The notes under the pieces: model-generated
What the model was told of the DNA's origin: nothing
The model's input: only the letters and a program-made list of their open reading frames with translations
The model's database searches: none
Shown here: positions 52,346 through 62,185 of the stretch, one piece after another
Layout: each line of letters opens with the position of its first letter
Numbering within the stretch: position 1 is the stretch's first letter
Program-made: the position numbers and the translations under genes
NCBI GenBank assembly: GCA_052161885.1
Contig: CP197396.1
Span: 3,410,001 to 3,474,000, forward strand
Source of the DNA: QKTW01 sp052161885
GTDB taxonomy: Bacteria > Bacteroidota > Bacteroidia > Chitinophagales > Chitinophagaceae
Direction: 5' to 3'
DNA length: 64,000 nucleotides

Positions 52346-52858
52346 ATGCCGGTAATCCTTCCTGTAAAAGGTATATCTCCGAAAATTCCCGAAGATTGTT
52401 TTGTAGCGCCCAATGCAACTATTGTAGGCGATGTGGAGATGGGCACAGAATGCAGCATATGGTTTAATGCAGTGGTGCGTGGCGATGTAAACAGCATCCG
52501 TATGGGCAACAAGGTAAATATCCAGGACGGAGCATGCATTCATTGCACATACGAAAAAACAAAAACGGTTATCGGCAATAATGTATCTGTAGGCCATAAT
52601 GCAATAGTGCATGGCTGTACCGTAGATGATAATGTGCTGATTGGCATGGGTGCCATTGTAATGGACCGCTGCCATATAGGCTCCGGCAGTATCATTGCAG
52701 CCGGTGCTGTATTGCTCGAAGATACGGTTGTGCCTCCGGGAAGTATATATGCCGGTGTACCCGCAAAAAAGGTAAAAGACATCAGCCAGGAGCTGCTGAC
52801 CGGTGAAGTGGCGCGTATTGCAAACAATTATGTGATGTACAGTTCCTGGTTCAAATAA
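52346..52858 (+). CDS. Gamma-class carbonic anhydrase family protein
   Basis: A 170-residue left-handed beta-helix protein of hexapeptide repeats (for example ATIVGDVEMGTECSIWF, NAIVHGCTVDDNVLIGMGAIV). Metal-ligand histidines are His66, His84 and His89, as in the gamma-CA/YrdA/PaaY family. It may hydrate CO2 or have another hydrolytic or acyl-related role; many members show little carbonic anhydrase activity. It probably shares a transcript with the upstream glycosyltransferase. Confidence 0.92.
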   Translation: MPVILPVKGISPKIPEDCFVAPNATIVGDVEMGTECSIWFNAVVRGDVNSIRMGNKVNIQDGACIHCTYEKTKTVIGNNVSVGHNAIVHGCTVDDNVLIGMGAIVMDRCHIGSGSIIAAGAVLLEDTVVPPGSIYAGVPAKKVKDISQELLTGEVARIANNYVMYSSWFK

Positions 52859-53024
52859 CCGGAAATGTTTGTCATACTATTGTTTAAATTAAAAAATGAC
52901 TTTACATTTAGCCGATTTTTGGTGTTGCGAGGCGCATTTGCCTGAAAATCATAACCTGGATAGTGATACTGATTGTGTGATGGTTATAGCGTGTTGTCTC
53001 CGGCAAAAACATTAATCATTATTC

Positions 53025-53690
53025 ATGATGAAAAAAATCATCTTAACCCTTTTAGCTGCAGGATCAGTAGCTGCCGTTAATGCACAGTCAGGATCATGGC
53101 TGCTATACGGTAACCTTGACCTTAACTTCTATCATCAGAAAGATGCAACGCTGGAAACCCAACAGTACGGCAGTATAAATCCTGGTATAGGTTATCAGTT
53201 CAATGACAACTGGACAGTAGGACTGGCAGGAGGATTTTCTATTCTCAGTACTAAAGACACCACCGGCGCGCACACAACGAAACGGTTTAATACAACACAG
53301 TTCAATGTGGGTCCGTTTGTGCGTTATACCCAGCCACTGAGCGAAATTTTTGCATTTTACACACAGCTGGAGGGCGGCTTTCTTACCGGCAATACTAAAT
53401 TTGACAATACAGATCTGCCCGGCTATAAATACTCCGGCTTTTATGCAAGGTTAACACCGGCTATCGGCGTGAATGTACATAATGGGTTTGCACTCAACTT
53501 TGGCATTGGCGGTATCGGCTATACTTCGCAGAAGGTAAAAGATGCATCAAACAGCAGCAGCTCTTTTGCGCTGACATTTGGTCAGCAGGTGAACATAGGT
53601 GTTTCTAAAAATTTTGGTGGCCATAAAGCTGCTGATAAAAAACATACAGGTAAAAAACACCTGAAACACGATGAAATGAACGATGAATAG
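53025..53690 (+). CDS. Outer-membrane beta-barrel protein 1
   Basis: A 221-residue secreted protein with a clear signal peptide ending VNAQ, followed by a beta-barrel pattern of alternating residues with aromatic strand ends (NPGIGYQFNDNWTVGLAGGF, GPFVRYTQPL, GVNVHNGFALNFGIGGIGY). The tail is Lys/His-rich (ADKKHTGKKHLKHDEMNDE). It resembles its neighbour at 53824 in order and motifs, so the two are tandem paralogs. A weak promoter pattern is TTG at 52880-52882, 20 bases from TACATTTA. Function is unknown; OmpA/porin-like barrels of this size are usually structural. Confidence 0.85.
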   Translation: MMKKIILTLLAAGSVAAVNAQSGSWLLYGNLDLNFYHQKDATLETQQYGSINPGIGYQFNDNWTVGLAGGFSILSTKDTTGAHTTKRFNTTQFNVGPFVRYTQPLSEIFAFYTQLEGGFLTGNTKFDNTDLPGYKYSGFYARLTPAIGVNVHNGFALNFGIGGIGYTSQKVKDASNSSSSFALTFGQQVNIGVSKNFGGHKAADKKHTGKKHLKHDEMNDE

Positions 53691-53759
53691 TAAGTCATCT
53701 GTTCTAATTTGCGTATCAATTTCTTTAAAACTATTATAAACAGAAAAAACGGACCGAAA

Positions 53760-53791
53760 TTTGTTAGTAATATCCGGAGCTGATAATTTTG
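53760..53791 (+). promoter_or_regulatory. Good Bacteroidota-type promoter for outer-membrane protein 2
   Basis: TTTG (53760-53763), then 20 bases, then TAATTTTG (53784-53791) matches the TTTG-N19-21-TAnnTTTG pattern in full. The ATG at 53824 lies 32 bases past the -7 box, which rules out the alternative TTG start at 53761. Confidence 0.65.
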
Positions 53792-53823
53792 TCCGCGAAT
53801 TCAACAACACACACAAAATCGAT

Positions 53824-54525
53824 ATGAAAAAATTACTCTTATCTCTCGTTGCCGTAGCAAGCATTGCAACAGCAAACGCACAGCAAGGTAGTATCCTCGT
53901 TTATGGTAACGTAGGTATTAACAGCACAAAAAACACAGACAAATCAAATGATCTGCAGTGGAACATCAATCCAGGTGTAGGTTACCAGTTTACACAACAT
54001 ATTACTGCCGGTCTGGAAGGCGGTTACTGGTCTAATGGCCACAAAGATGATGGTGGCAAATGGGCAAGCACCAAAGATTTCTCTATCGGCGCATTCGGTC
54101 GTTATACTCAGAATCTGGGCCAGATATTTTCTGTCTATGGTCAGCTGGGTGCCGGCTACCAGAATGAACACCAGAGCGCTGACGGTAAGAAAGTTGATCA
54201 GTCAGACATTAACGGTTTCTATGCCCGTTTTGTACCAGCAGTAGGTGTTAATGTATACCACGGCTTCGCACTGAACTTCAGCTTCGGCGGCATCGATTTC
54301 TCTTCAATGAAATCTACAGTGTCTGGTTCAAATGCACGCACGGACTTTGGCCTTACTTTCGGTCAGCAGGTTAACATCGGTATCTCTAAAAACTTTGGCG
54401 GTGCACACCACAAAATGCACGGTCATCACGAGCCAATGGAAGAAACTCGTCACATGAAAACATCTGATGACGATGATGACAAAGCTCCAAAACAGAAAAA
54501 AGCTAAATCTGACGACGACGAATAG
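53824..54525 (+). CDS. Outer-membrane beta-barrel protein 2
   Basis: A 233-residue paralog of the preceding protein. The signal peptide ends NAQ. The barrel strands (NPGVGYQFTQHITAGLEGGYW, GAFGRYTQNL, GVNVYHGFALNFSFGGIDF, NIGISKNFGG) line up with those of protein 1. The C-terminal 40 residues are unusual: His/Met-rich (HHKMHGHHEPM) and then Asp-rich (DDDDDK, DDDE). The codon choice is strongly biased to a few codons, suggesting high expression, consistent with the strong promoter. Function is unknown; the acidic/His tail could bind metal ions. Confidence 0.87.
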   Translation: MKKLLLSLVAVASIATANAQQGSILVYGNVGINSTKNTDKSNDLQWNINPGVGYQFTQHITAGLEGGYWSNGHKDDGGKWASTKDFSIGAFGRYTQNLGQIFSVYGQLGAGYQNEHQSADGKKVDQSDINGFYARFVPAVGVNVYHGFALNFSFGGIDFSSMKSTVSGSNARTDFGLTFGQQVNIGISKNFGGAHHKMHGHHEPMEETRHMKTSDDDDDKAPKQKKAKSDDDE

Positions 54526-54550
54526 TCACATATAATCCGGACAAAATAAA

Positions 54551-54588
54551 AAAGACACCTGCTCATATGAGCAGGTGTCTTTTTTTAT
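54551..54588. terminator. Bidirectional terminator between the barrel protein and asnA
   Basis: Near-palindromic 28-base stem centred on TATG (AGACACCTGCTCATATGAGC and its complement) with an A-run before and T-run after. Confidence 0.88.
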
Positions 54589-54596
54589 ACTATATC

Positions 54597-55565
54597 TTAT
54601 AAGACGCACGACTGCACCGCGCCGATATGCTGCTCTTTAAGCATAAACATAGCCAGTCTTGATTGCCCGATGCCACCGCCGATCGTTTGTGGCAGCTTTC
54701 CGCCAAGCAATGACTGATGAAATGGTAGTTGTCCGCGGCTGGTCGCATCCCTGTATACCAACTGACGCGCCAGTGCGGCCTCATCTACACGAATGCCCAT
54801 AGACGAGATTTCGAGCGATTTTTTCATCACAGGATGCCAGAGAATAATATCCCCGTTCAGACCTCTGCAACCTTCTGTCGTAGGTGTACTCCAGTCGTCA
54901 TAGTCCGGGGCGCGTCCATCATGGGGTTTTCCATCCTTCAGATCGCCACCTATGCCGATGAGGAATATAGCTCCGTATTTTTCTGCTGCCAGGTGCTCCC
55001 GTTCTTTAGGCGTTTTGCCAGGGTATTCCTGCTGCAGATCTTCTGTATGGAGAAATGTAATATCGCCCGGAAGCGTAACCGGTAAATGCGGGTAAGCATC
55101 ATGCACGATGGATTCTGTAAAAACAATCTGCCGGTAAATGCGTTCCACAATTTTTTTCAGGAAATCAAGCGTACGGTCCTCTTTGCGGATCACCATTTCC
55201 CAATCCCACTGATCCACCATTACCGAGTGAATGTCTGAAAGCTCTTCATCCGGCCTCAATGCGATCATATTGGTGATGATGCCTTCGTAGGTTGGGATTT
55301 CAAGCTCTGCGAGTCTTTGCCGCTTCCATTTAGCAAGTGAGTGAACGATGGCATAGGTATCTTCCTGCTGCGCTATTTTAAAATGTATGGGAGTTTCTGT
55401 ACCATTCAGGTCATCGTTTATACCGGAAGACCGTGAAACAAATAATGGTGCAAAAACCGGGTGCAGCTGTAGTGCAGACGTAATGGCAGAAGAAAAGGTT
55501 TTCTTGACAAAATGTACCTGCTGCTCGGTCTGCAGGCTTTTTATTTTAGGTGCTGTTGCAAGCAT
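54597..55565 (-). CDS. asnA: Aspartate--ammonia ligase (asparagine synthetase A)
   Basis: A 322-residue AsnA that makes asparagine from aspartate, ammonia and ATP through an aspartyl-AMP intermediate; structurally related to class II aminoacyl-tRNA synthetases. Matches include VHSLAKWKR, DQWDWE, EGCRGLNGDI, SLEISSMGIRVD and GGGIGQSRLAMFML at the C-terminus. The length is close to the 330 residues of E. coli. It is transcribed alone and ends at the bidirectional hairpin at 54551. Confidence 0.96.
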   Translation of the reverse strand: MLATAPKIKSLQTEQQVHFVKKTFSSAITSALQLHPVFAPLFVSRSSGINDDLNGTETPIHFKIAQQEDTYAIVHSLAKWKRQRLAELEIPTYEGIITNMIALRPDEELSDIHSVMVDQWDWEMVIRKEDRTLDFLKKIVERIYRQIVFTESIVHDAYPHLPVTLPGDITFLHTEDLQQEYPGKTPKEREHLAAEKYGAIFLIGIGGDLKDGKPHDGRAPDYDDWSTPTTEGCRGLNGDIILWHPVMKKSLEISSMGIRVDEAALARQLVYRDATSRGQLPFHQSLLGGKLPQTIGGGIGQSRLAMFMLKEQHIGAVQSCVL

Positions 55566-55904
55566 GTTATTAAGTTTTTAATGGAATAAATAATCGGTGT
55601 TTTATAGTGCTGCAAATAATCATAGTCCCCCGCGGGGGATTAAACAGAGCGCTATTGGAAGTAATACTGTAGATCATACTTGTTTTTTTAAGTGCAATAA
55701 AAAAAGCCTCCCCGGTTTTATCCAGGAAGGCTTTGTTCGTTTTAAGCTGAGTATTTCTAATCTCCGGAATGTAACAGCAACGGCCTTCCTGATCGCATAT
55801 TGTTGCGATTATTATTCAGGCTGTTATTATTAATTATAAAACGGATCATTGTCTTTTTACGTTCTATCCAAATCTAACAAATAAAGAATTAATTCAGCAA
55901 AAAA
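55566..55904. other. Spacer between asnA and the alpha-2-macroglobulin gene
   Basis: About 340 bases without a gene. It has a GC palindrome (GTCCCCCGCGGGGGAT, 55625-55640) upstream of asnA on the minus strand, and a hairpin at 55702-55735 described separately. No start or coding pattern was found. Confidence 0.6.
55702..55735 (-). terminator. Probable terminator of the alpha-2-macroglobulin gene
   Basis: Stem AAAGCCTCCCCGG / CCAGGAAGGCTTT with G-U-type mismatches, T-run on the minus strand. It lies 170 bases past the stop codon, so the assignment is tentative. Confidence 0.55.
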
Positions 55905-58900
55905 TTATTCGACGTGTACTTTTATACCCTCCGAATGGCTGCTGAATTCCGGCGCATACATACACTGCACAGTGGTGATGCCATTTGAGAAATCGCCTTT
56001 GGCAGTTACAAAAACAGGATATTCAAAAACATATTTTCCTTTCGGCAGATAGTTAATGAAGAAACTGGAAGATATATCCTTTGTGCTTTCGTAATATCCC
56101 AATCCACCTTGCCAGCGGTAGCCGCTCAGTACATTCACCGGCTCAAAACATGCGCTGCGCATATCTTTCAGGTGTATGTACTCCATATCGCGGTCTGTGC
56201 TCAGTTCAATGCGCACTACCACTTTATCGCCTGTCTTAAGCTTATTTGCCTCTGTAATTGCTTCCAGCACAGGACCTGTACTGCTGTTGCGTTCTATGAA
56301 CAGTTGTTTCTTTACAGATAACGGAGACGCCGCACCGGTGATCTTATCCATGTTCTCAAAATACTGCCAGTATACTGCACCCCAGGCCGTACTGTGCGCA
56401 TTATGACTTACGGTTACAGATACTTTACCCATATCCGGCTGTATCTTTTCACGGCTGTAGGCTGTTTTGAAATAACCGGTTCCGGCCTGCTGTTGCTGCT
56501 GCTCGCTACGTATCGTTTCCCCACCCAGTTGTATAATTACAGAAGGCTCGTTGGTAAGCCACTGCGATCCCTGCAGCAGGAGTGCATAACAAGCATCGGC
56601 TGTAGCTTTTGTGGTAGGCCAGTTTTGTGTTTGCTTCTGTTTAAGGAGCCACAGTTTTAAGGCATCTACGCTCGCAGTATCTTTCGCCACTTCTCCAAAA
56701 CATTCTACCAGCAGCGACTGTGATTCTACCGGCGCTTCATACCACCAGTATCCTGCCGGTTGCTGCCAGTACATACCCATTTCTTCTTTACGCACTGCTG
56801 TTTCTTTCAGGGACTGAATGATAGTTGCAGGTACAGTTTTTTCACCGCTGCGGTTCAATGCAAGAGCGATCATACCTTTCATGTATGGATTAAAGGACGA
56901 CCAGTATTTCATAGCCTGGTCGCGGTAATAACTGTATGCGTCGTTATAAGCAGCTGGTACAGGAGTATTGATAAAGCTGCGCATATACAGGTACTGCACT
57001 TCTGTATAACCGATATGCTGCAGTTTTTTATCTACTTTCAGTCGCAGCAGCTCATCATAGTCCGCTTTCATCATACGATCCAGGTAAGGAATTATTTTCG
57101 CCAGCAATTCTGTAAGCGACTTATCCTGCTTACCTGCACCAAGATGTTGTAAGCGGCTGATACCGGTAGCAATATATTGGGTAATATAACGATCCGGGCC
57201 CATCCCTTTAAACCATGGGAAACCACCTTCAGGCAGGAGCATATCTTCCAACTTGTTCAGTGTTTTTGCCTGTTCACGGCCCAGCTTGTTTGCTTCAAAT
57301 AATAAAGCGATGCGATGTTTCTGTTCTGTTTCATTTTGTGCATCCATCACCCACGGTGTTTCTTCCAGCAAAGCAGTTTTCAGTTCCTGGTTTTTCTCCA
57401 GATTAGAGAGCAGGGCAGCGGTGTCTTTGTTCTGCCATTGGTCAAATACAGCCTTCACTTTGGGAGCCTTTTGCAGTACGTAAGCGGCAAGTGCATTGGC
57501 ATAATACCGGTTGAAAGTCTGTTCGGCGCATTCGTAAGGGTATTCCATCAGGTAAGGCAATGCCTGCACAGCATACCATGCGGGATTTGAGGTAAACTCT
57601 ACGGTAAGCCTGTGCTGAGCCAGTGTATTGCTGCTGCCCGATTGCAGCAGTTTATCCATCGTAAAAGATTTTTGCCCGTCACCGTTGATCCATAAAGGCA
57701 TGGTTTCTGTAACCAGCATGCGGTTGGTGATCACGGGCAGTGTATTTTCCTCTCCATCCGTAAAGTCACCGGCACGTGCGCTGATACGTACGATTACAGG
57801 TTCATAACGACTTTCGGGCACATGCAGCTTCCAGGACGCGGTGGTACTTTGTCCTTTCGTAGCGGAGAAAGACGCTTCATTATTCCTGAGGCCGAATGGC
57901 AGCTGCAGCGGTTTGTTGGTAAGCGCATCCAGCAATTCGAGCGACGCTGTGCCGTTTAAATCTTTACTGCTGAGGTTGCTGATCTTTGTAGTGATCACAA
58001 TATCATCTCCCTGGCGGAAGAAACGTGGCAAGCCAGGAACAACCATCAGTTCCTTCTGTGTTTTTACTTTTCCTTCCAGCAGGCCATACTGCATGTCTTT
58101 GGTATGCGCAAAGGCCATGAGCTTCCATTCTGTGAGTGCTTCCGGCATGGTAAATTCTATGCGGATATTACCGGCATCATCCGTCTTTAACTGCGGATAG
58201 AAGAACGCTGTTTCCTGCAGGTTTTTGCGGATAGAAATAGGTTTCTGAGCAGATGATGGATTTACAGCATCGGGATTATCCGATTCATTTTTTATTACCA
58301 GAGGTTCTCCCGTCAAGGTGTTGGCCACTTCTGCCCTGTCAGCATTCTTTTTATATAATTTGTTACCGGGTGCTGGTGCAGCAGCTCCCGCTATTGCCGG
58401 AGCTGCATATGCCACTGTCGCTTCTCTTAAAGCGTATCTGCCTCCCCTGCTATATCCGGAGGCAACCTGCATTAGTTCATCATATTGTTTCGCATAAGAA
58501 GGATAGGTCTGCTGCAGGAAATTATACGACTGGCCGCTATTACTTCCAAAACCCAGACCCGTATTCCAGTTGAAATAATTATAGTTGCCGGGATAAAGCC
58601 CGCTTATGCCCCAGCTATGTCCTTTCAGCGCGTCTAAAGAAGCATCGTATAATGTAGCAGCCATCTCAGCAGCTACATGATCTTTCTTTGCACCTTTAAC
58701 TATCATGGTCCAGGTTTCTTTAGCACCCGGCAGCAATTTATCACGGTGTGTTTCCCAGGATATGTGCAGGTCTTTATTACTCCATGGTACCGAAACAGCA
58801 GATGTTTCCTGGTATACACGGTTATTTTTAATGCCTACCCAGTTTAGCGCAATGCCACCACGATCTTTCTCCTGTATTTCCTTCGTCCATATGATCGGCT

Positions 58901-61900
58901 TATCTCCGGCAGCATTAACCTGTTGTACGGTTGCATCTTTATAACCACCAGTCATCTGCACCCAATGCATGTCATTGAGACCGGATGCCAGGTATATTTT
59001 AGCTTTCTCTCCGGGTTCTGCTACAGGTTTTTCATTAATCACCACAGCAGCATCCGGCGTATTGCCTTTTAAAGAAGTGTTACATACCTGGATATATTTT
59101 TTCTCTTCTACAGGCTTTCCGTTTTTGTCTTTTGTCTCCAGTACAACAACATACCAGCCATTGCGCTCAAAGGGAATATGTTTATTGATCATTCCCTCTT
59201 TTGTGGTATGAATGGTCTTATCAAAAACCGCAGTTTCTTCCGGCCAGTTCAGATGGTTGCTTTCGTTTTTATATTCATCCAGTGGAAAATCTTTTCTGAA
59301 CGAAGCTTCATCCATCAGGTACTGATCGGGCATTTCCCATACACGCTGGCGGTACACCATACCGGGGCTGCGCAAAGGCAATATACGCACGCGTATATCT
59401 GCGGGTACGTATGTGCCTGCAAGATTTTTTGTGGTTACCATAAATGAATCCAGCTGCTGCACCTGCTCCGGTATTTCTGTCACTATCTGCAACGAACGGT
59501 AGCCTACCTCTACATACTGTGTACCACTGTGTGTTTCCCCGTTTATATCTGTAACATCTGCTGTAACGGCATAAGAAAATACCGGCCCGGATTGCTCGTC
59601 AATTGTCAGATCGGGTATAGCTTTAAAGCTTATGTTGAAATGCCCGTCTGCATCAGTTTTCACAGTACCGTTTACGATTTCCATTTCGGGAGAAGATGGT
59701 GCGCCCCAGCGATAGAACATCCAGTAGTAAGGGAACCGCGCCGTACGGACTACGCGGTATTTTACGGCAGCGCCGTCTATATTGTTACCTGCATATGCTT
59801 TGGCAATACCCGTTACCTGTATCGTTTCATTCAGTGCATAACTGCTCTTCAGTGTATCAAAAGTTACATCAAACTTTGGCCGCTTATACTCCTCAACAGA
59901 TACGTAACAATCGCCTATATCATTTGAAATACGCATTTGTCCCGTAAGGCCTGATGAAGGTGCAATAAAGCTTCCCTGCACAGAACCAAATTCATTGCTC
60001 TGCAGCTGCACCGATTTTATTTTCTGCCCGTTGGCATCATAAAAGGTTACGTCTGTTTTTTGATTGGGTAGCACTTTATTTTTCCGCCCGTCGCTGTCGG
60101 CTTGTACCAGTATGGCTTTGAAATAAATGGTTTGCCCGGGACGGTAAATGCTCCGGTCTGTGAAAAAGAAAGCGCGCAAGGTGTTATTTGCCACTTCTTC
60201 ATTTTCATTAAAAGAAAGATAGTCCGACACATACAGCTGATCTTGTCCGTGCTTTACCATTACCCCATTATAACTTTCATAATTGCGTTTTAGCGCTACG
60301 CGAAAAGCACCATCTGCGCCCGATGAGCATGTTGCCCCTACCTCGTTGTCGTACTGCTGTGTTTTTGAATTATACTTCTGTATAAAGAATGAAAGTGCTG
60401 CATTCGCAAGCGGTTCGCCGGTTTTCCTGTCCAGTACATACCCCGAAGGCGTATTATTTTTGTTGTTGCCTGTTGCAATCAGGGCAATATGTGATACCTG
60501 GAATGGCACGTAGCTCAGCAAGCCTTTGTCAGCAGCCATGTCCTCTTCTGTACCGGCAAATAAAATGTATTGCCCCTGTGGTAATGCATCTATTTTTATT
60601 TCTGTCGTGTGTGTATCAAAATCTTCCGTGCCCGGCAGCACAACAATCCACGATTGCAATGGTTTTTTTGAGATCAGTTTCTTTCTCCGGTTGTCATCAT
60701 AGTAACGGTCATTATTTTTCAGGTTACTGATGTCATCCGCTATTATACGCAGGTATATTTTATTTACATTCCTGTAAGAAATCTGCACTTTAGATGGCTC
60801 CGAGGGCAACACTACTTTTTCAGCCTGCAGATTCAGCTCCCTGCCTGATATTTCCATCAACTTCTGCTGTGCATGCACGCCGCCCTCCGATTGCGGAAAG
60901 GTCGCTACGATAGCATCCAGCTCTTTTTTAAGCTGCGGCAATTGTCCTTTCTTTTTCTCTCCTGCCTGCGGCATTCTTTTCCTTCCGCGAGGATATGCCT
61001 GCACACCGTTATCATATTTTGAAACAGCCAGTAGGTATGCAGCTTCTGCCGCCGTTGCATTCCCTGTATATTTTTGAGCGATTCTTCCCAGAGCCTGTTC
61101 GTACAGCTCTTTTTTATCCGGCATTACAGCATGTGCATACACAAATTTTATCCGGTGTATATCCGCATCGATCAATGCATCCGGGATATTGCTTTTCAAG
61201 TGAAACGAAATGATCCGCTGATAAATCTGCAATGCCAGGAACTGGAAAGAGGTTGTATCTGCTGTTTCAAAATGATGTTTTGCAAAGACCGCAGGGTCGC
61301 CGAAAGCTGCGGTGTCGTCCATTGTAAACTGGTTAGCGGGCCGCGTAAGTTCTGTTTCATCATTTTCAAAAAAAGTGACAGCGCGAAATGCCAGCAGATC
61401 ATATAATGTCGGGCGCAGCCCTTCTGTATGCACTCCTTTCCGCAGTACCGGGTCAAACTGGCGAATGTCTGTCTGCTGCAGCATACCCCGGCGGTCCAGT
61501 GACGATTTGTACAGGCTGCTTACTTTTTCGTAAAAATGCTTTGCATCCCACTGTTCAAAATCTGTTCCCCTGTCTCCGCTCACGGTTGTACGGTCCATGA
61601 TCTTCCAGCGATTGTTACTATAATATTGCCAGTAGAGGCCGGCAGTTATGCTTTGCCAGATGTTCTTTTCCGGGAATGAAGTTTCTGCGATACGCGCTTC
61701 TGCCCATGCTATTGCAGCAGAATCCGCATTGTCTTCCGTCTCATCATGCAGGTTCAGCAGGTAGATCTGTGCTTTCAGTACCTGCACGTTATCACTGCCT
61801 TTCCGGGCTTGTTCATATACGGCCTGTATTATTTTCCGGGCAGACTGCGGCAAACCCGTTAAAAGCAAAGAGTCAGCTTTCCGGTACTCCTTTTCATAAG

Positions 61901-61979
61901 GTGTTTTTTGTGACATCTGGGCATGGACATTTAATGTGCAAAAAAGGCAGAGCAATATTATCTGCAATAAATACTTCAT
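55905..61979 (-). CDS. Alpha-2-macroglobulin family protein with thioester motif
   Basis: A 2024-residue secreted protease-trap-like protein. The signal peptide (residues 1-21) ends VHAQ and has no lipobox, unlike E. coli YfhM. Residues 25-400 are a helical, TPR-like region; MG-type domains follow, with a regulatory-like segment (PSGYVLDRKTGEPLANA). The bait/core region leads to the YPYECAEQTFNRYY segment with CAEQ at Cys1484-Gln1487, the thioester motif, in an alpha-helical complement-like domain. The C-terminal receptor-type domain closes the protein. Such proteins guard the periplasm or cell surface against foreign proteases. No pbpC is adjacent. The start at 61979 is preferred to 62039: a -7 box (TACCTTTG) lies between. 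Confidence 0.9.
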   Translation of the reverse strand: MKYLLQIILLCLFCTLNVHAQMSQKTPYEKEYRKADSLLLTGLPQSARKIIQAVYEQARKGSDNVQVLKAQIYLLNLHDETEDNADSAAIAWAEARIAETSFPEKNIWQSITAGLYWQYYSNNRWKIMDRTTVSGDRGTDFEQWDAKHFYEKVSSLYKSSLDRRGMLQQTDIRQFDPVLRKGVHTEGLRPTLYDLLAFRAVTFFENDETELTRPANQFTMDDTAAFGDPAVFAKHHFETADTTSFQFLALQIYQRIISFHLKSNIPDALIDADIHRIKFVYAHAVMPDKKELYEQALGRIAQKYTGNATAAEAAYLLAVSKYDNGVQAYPRGRKRMPQAGEKKKGQLPQLKKELDAIVATFPQSEGGVHAQQKLMEISGRELNLQAEKVVLPSEPSKVQISYRNVNKIYLRIIADDISNLKNNDRYYDDNRRKKLISKKPLQSWIVVLPGTEDFDTHTTEIKIDALPQGQYILFAGTEEDMAADKGLLSYVPFQVSHIALIATGNNKNNTPSGYVLDRKTGEPLANAALSFFIQKYNSKTQQYDNEVGATCSSGADGAFRVALKRNYESYNGVMVKHGQDQLYVSDYLSFNENEEVANNTLRAFFFTDRSIYRPGQTIYFKAILVQADSDGRKNKVLPNQKTDVTFYDANGQKIKSVQLQSNEFGSVQGSFIAPSSGLTGQMRISNDIGDCYVSVEEYKRPKFDVTFDTLKSSYALNETIQVTGIAKAYAGNNIDGAAVKYRVVRTARFPYYWMFYRWGAPSSPEMEIVNGTVKTDADGHFNISFKAIPDLTIDEQSGPVFSYAVTADVTDINGETHSGTQYVEVGYRSLQIVTEIPEQVQQLDSFMVTTKNLAGTYVPADIRVRILPLRSPGMVYRQRVWEMPDQYLMDEASFRKDFPLDEYKNESNHLNWPEETAVFDKTIHTTKEGMINKHIPFERNGWYVVVLETKDKNGKPVEEKKYIQVCNTSLKGNTPDAAVVINEKPVAEPGEKAKIYLASGLNDMHWVQMTGGYKDATVQQVNAAGDKPIIWTKEIQEKDRGGIALNWVGIKNNRVYQETSAVSVPWSNKDLHISWETHRDKLLPGAKETWTMIVKGAKKDHVAAEMAATLYDASLDALKGHSWGISGLYPGNYNYFNWNTGLGFGSNSGQSYNFLQQTYPSYAKQYDELMQVASGYSRGGRYALREATVAYAAPAIAGAAAPAPGNKLYKKNADRAEVANTLTGEPLVIKNESDNPDAVNPSSAQKPISIRKNLQETAFFYPQLKTDDAGNIRIEFTMPEALTEWKLMAFAHTKDMQYGLLEGKVKTQKELMVVPGLPRFFRQGDDIVITTKISNLSSKDLNGTASLELLDALTNKPLQLPFGLRNNEASFSATKGQSTTASWKLHVPESRYEPVIVRISARAGDFTDGEENTLPVITNRMLVTETMPLWINGDGQKSFTMDKLLQSGSSNTLAQHRLTVEFTSNPAWYAVQALPYLMEYPYECAEQTFNRYYANALAAYVLQKAPKVKAVFDQWQNKDTAALLSNLEKNQELKTALLEETPWVMDAQNETEQKHRIALLFEANKLGREQAKTLNKLEDMLLPEGGFPWFKGMGPDRYITQYIATGISRLQHLGAGKQDKSLTELLAKIIPYLDRMMKADYDELLRLKVDKKLQHIGYTEVQYLYMRSFINTPVPAAYNDAYSYYRDQAMKYWSSFNPYMKGMIALALNRSGEKTVPATIIQSLKETAVRKEEMGMYWQQPAGYWWYEAPVESQSLLVECFGEVAKDTASVDALKLWLLKQKQTQNWPTTKATADACYALLLQGSQWLTNEPSVIIQLGGETIRSEQQQQQAGTGYFKTAYSREKIQPDMGKVSVTVSHNAHSTAWGAVYWQYFENMDKITGAASPLSVKKQLFIERNSSTGPVLEAITEANKLKTGDKVVVRIELSTDRDMEYIHLKDMRSACFEPVNVLSGYRWQGGLGYYESTKDISSSFFINYLPKGKYVFEYPVFVTAKGDFSNGITTVQCMYAPEFSSHSEGIKVHVE

Positions 61980-61998
61980 AGCGTGTGCTTTAACTGAA

Positions 61999-62006
61999 CA
62001 AAGGTA
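61999..62006 (-). promoter_or_regulatory. Putative -7 box for the alpha-2-macroglobulin gene
   Basis: Minus-strand TACCTTTG is a full TAnnTTTG match, 19 bases before the chosen ATG. Confidence 0.45.
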
Positions 62007-62185
62007 GGATGCAATATGGGCGCATTTTCCATAAAACATGCAACATTGCCTGTTTTATAGCTGAAATTATGCCAAATATGCAAGCTGCGTTTTATCAATA
62101 TGTCATTAATACTTTGCTTCCGGCAGCAAAGTCAGGTTTTCGCCCGCGGCACTATTATTGGATTTCTATGTTTAAAACAAGTTTT

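Noticed and set aside
55597..55833. 78-codon plus-strand frame between asnA and the alpha-2-macroglobulin gene
   Set aside because: Spans the palindrome and terminator hairpin; no coding character.
62009..62185. N-terminal extension of the thioredoxin
   Set aside because: Covers the promoter region of the divergent gene and adds no thioredoxin-like sequence.
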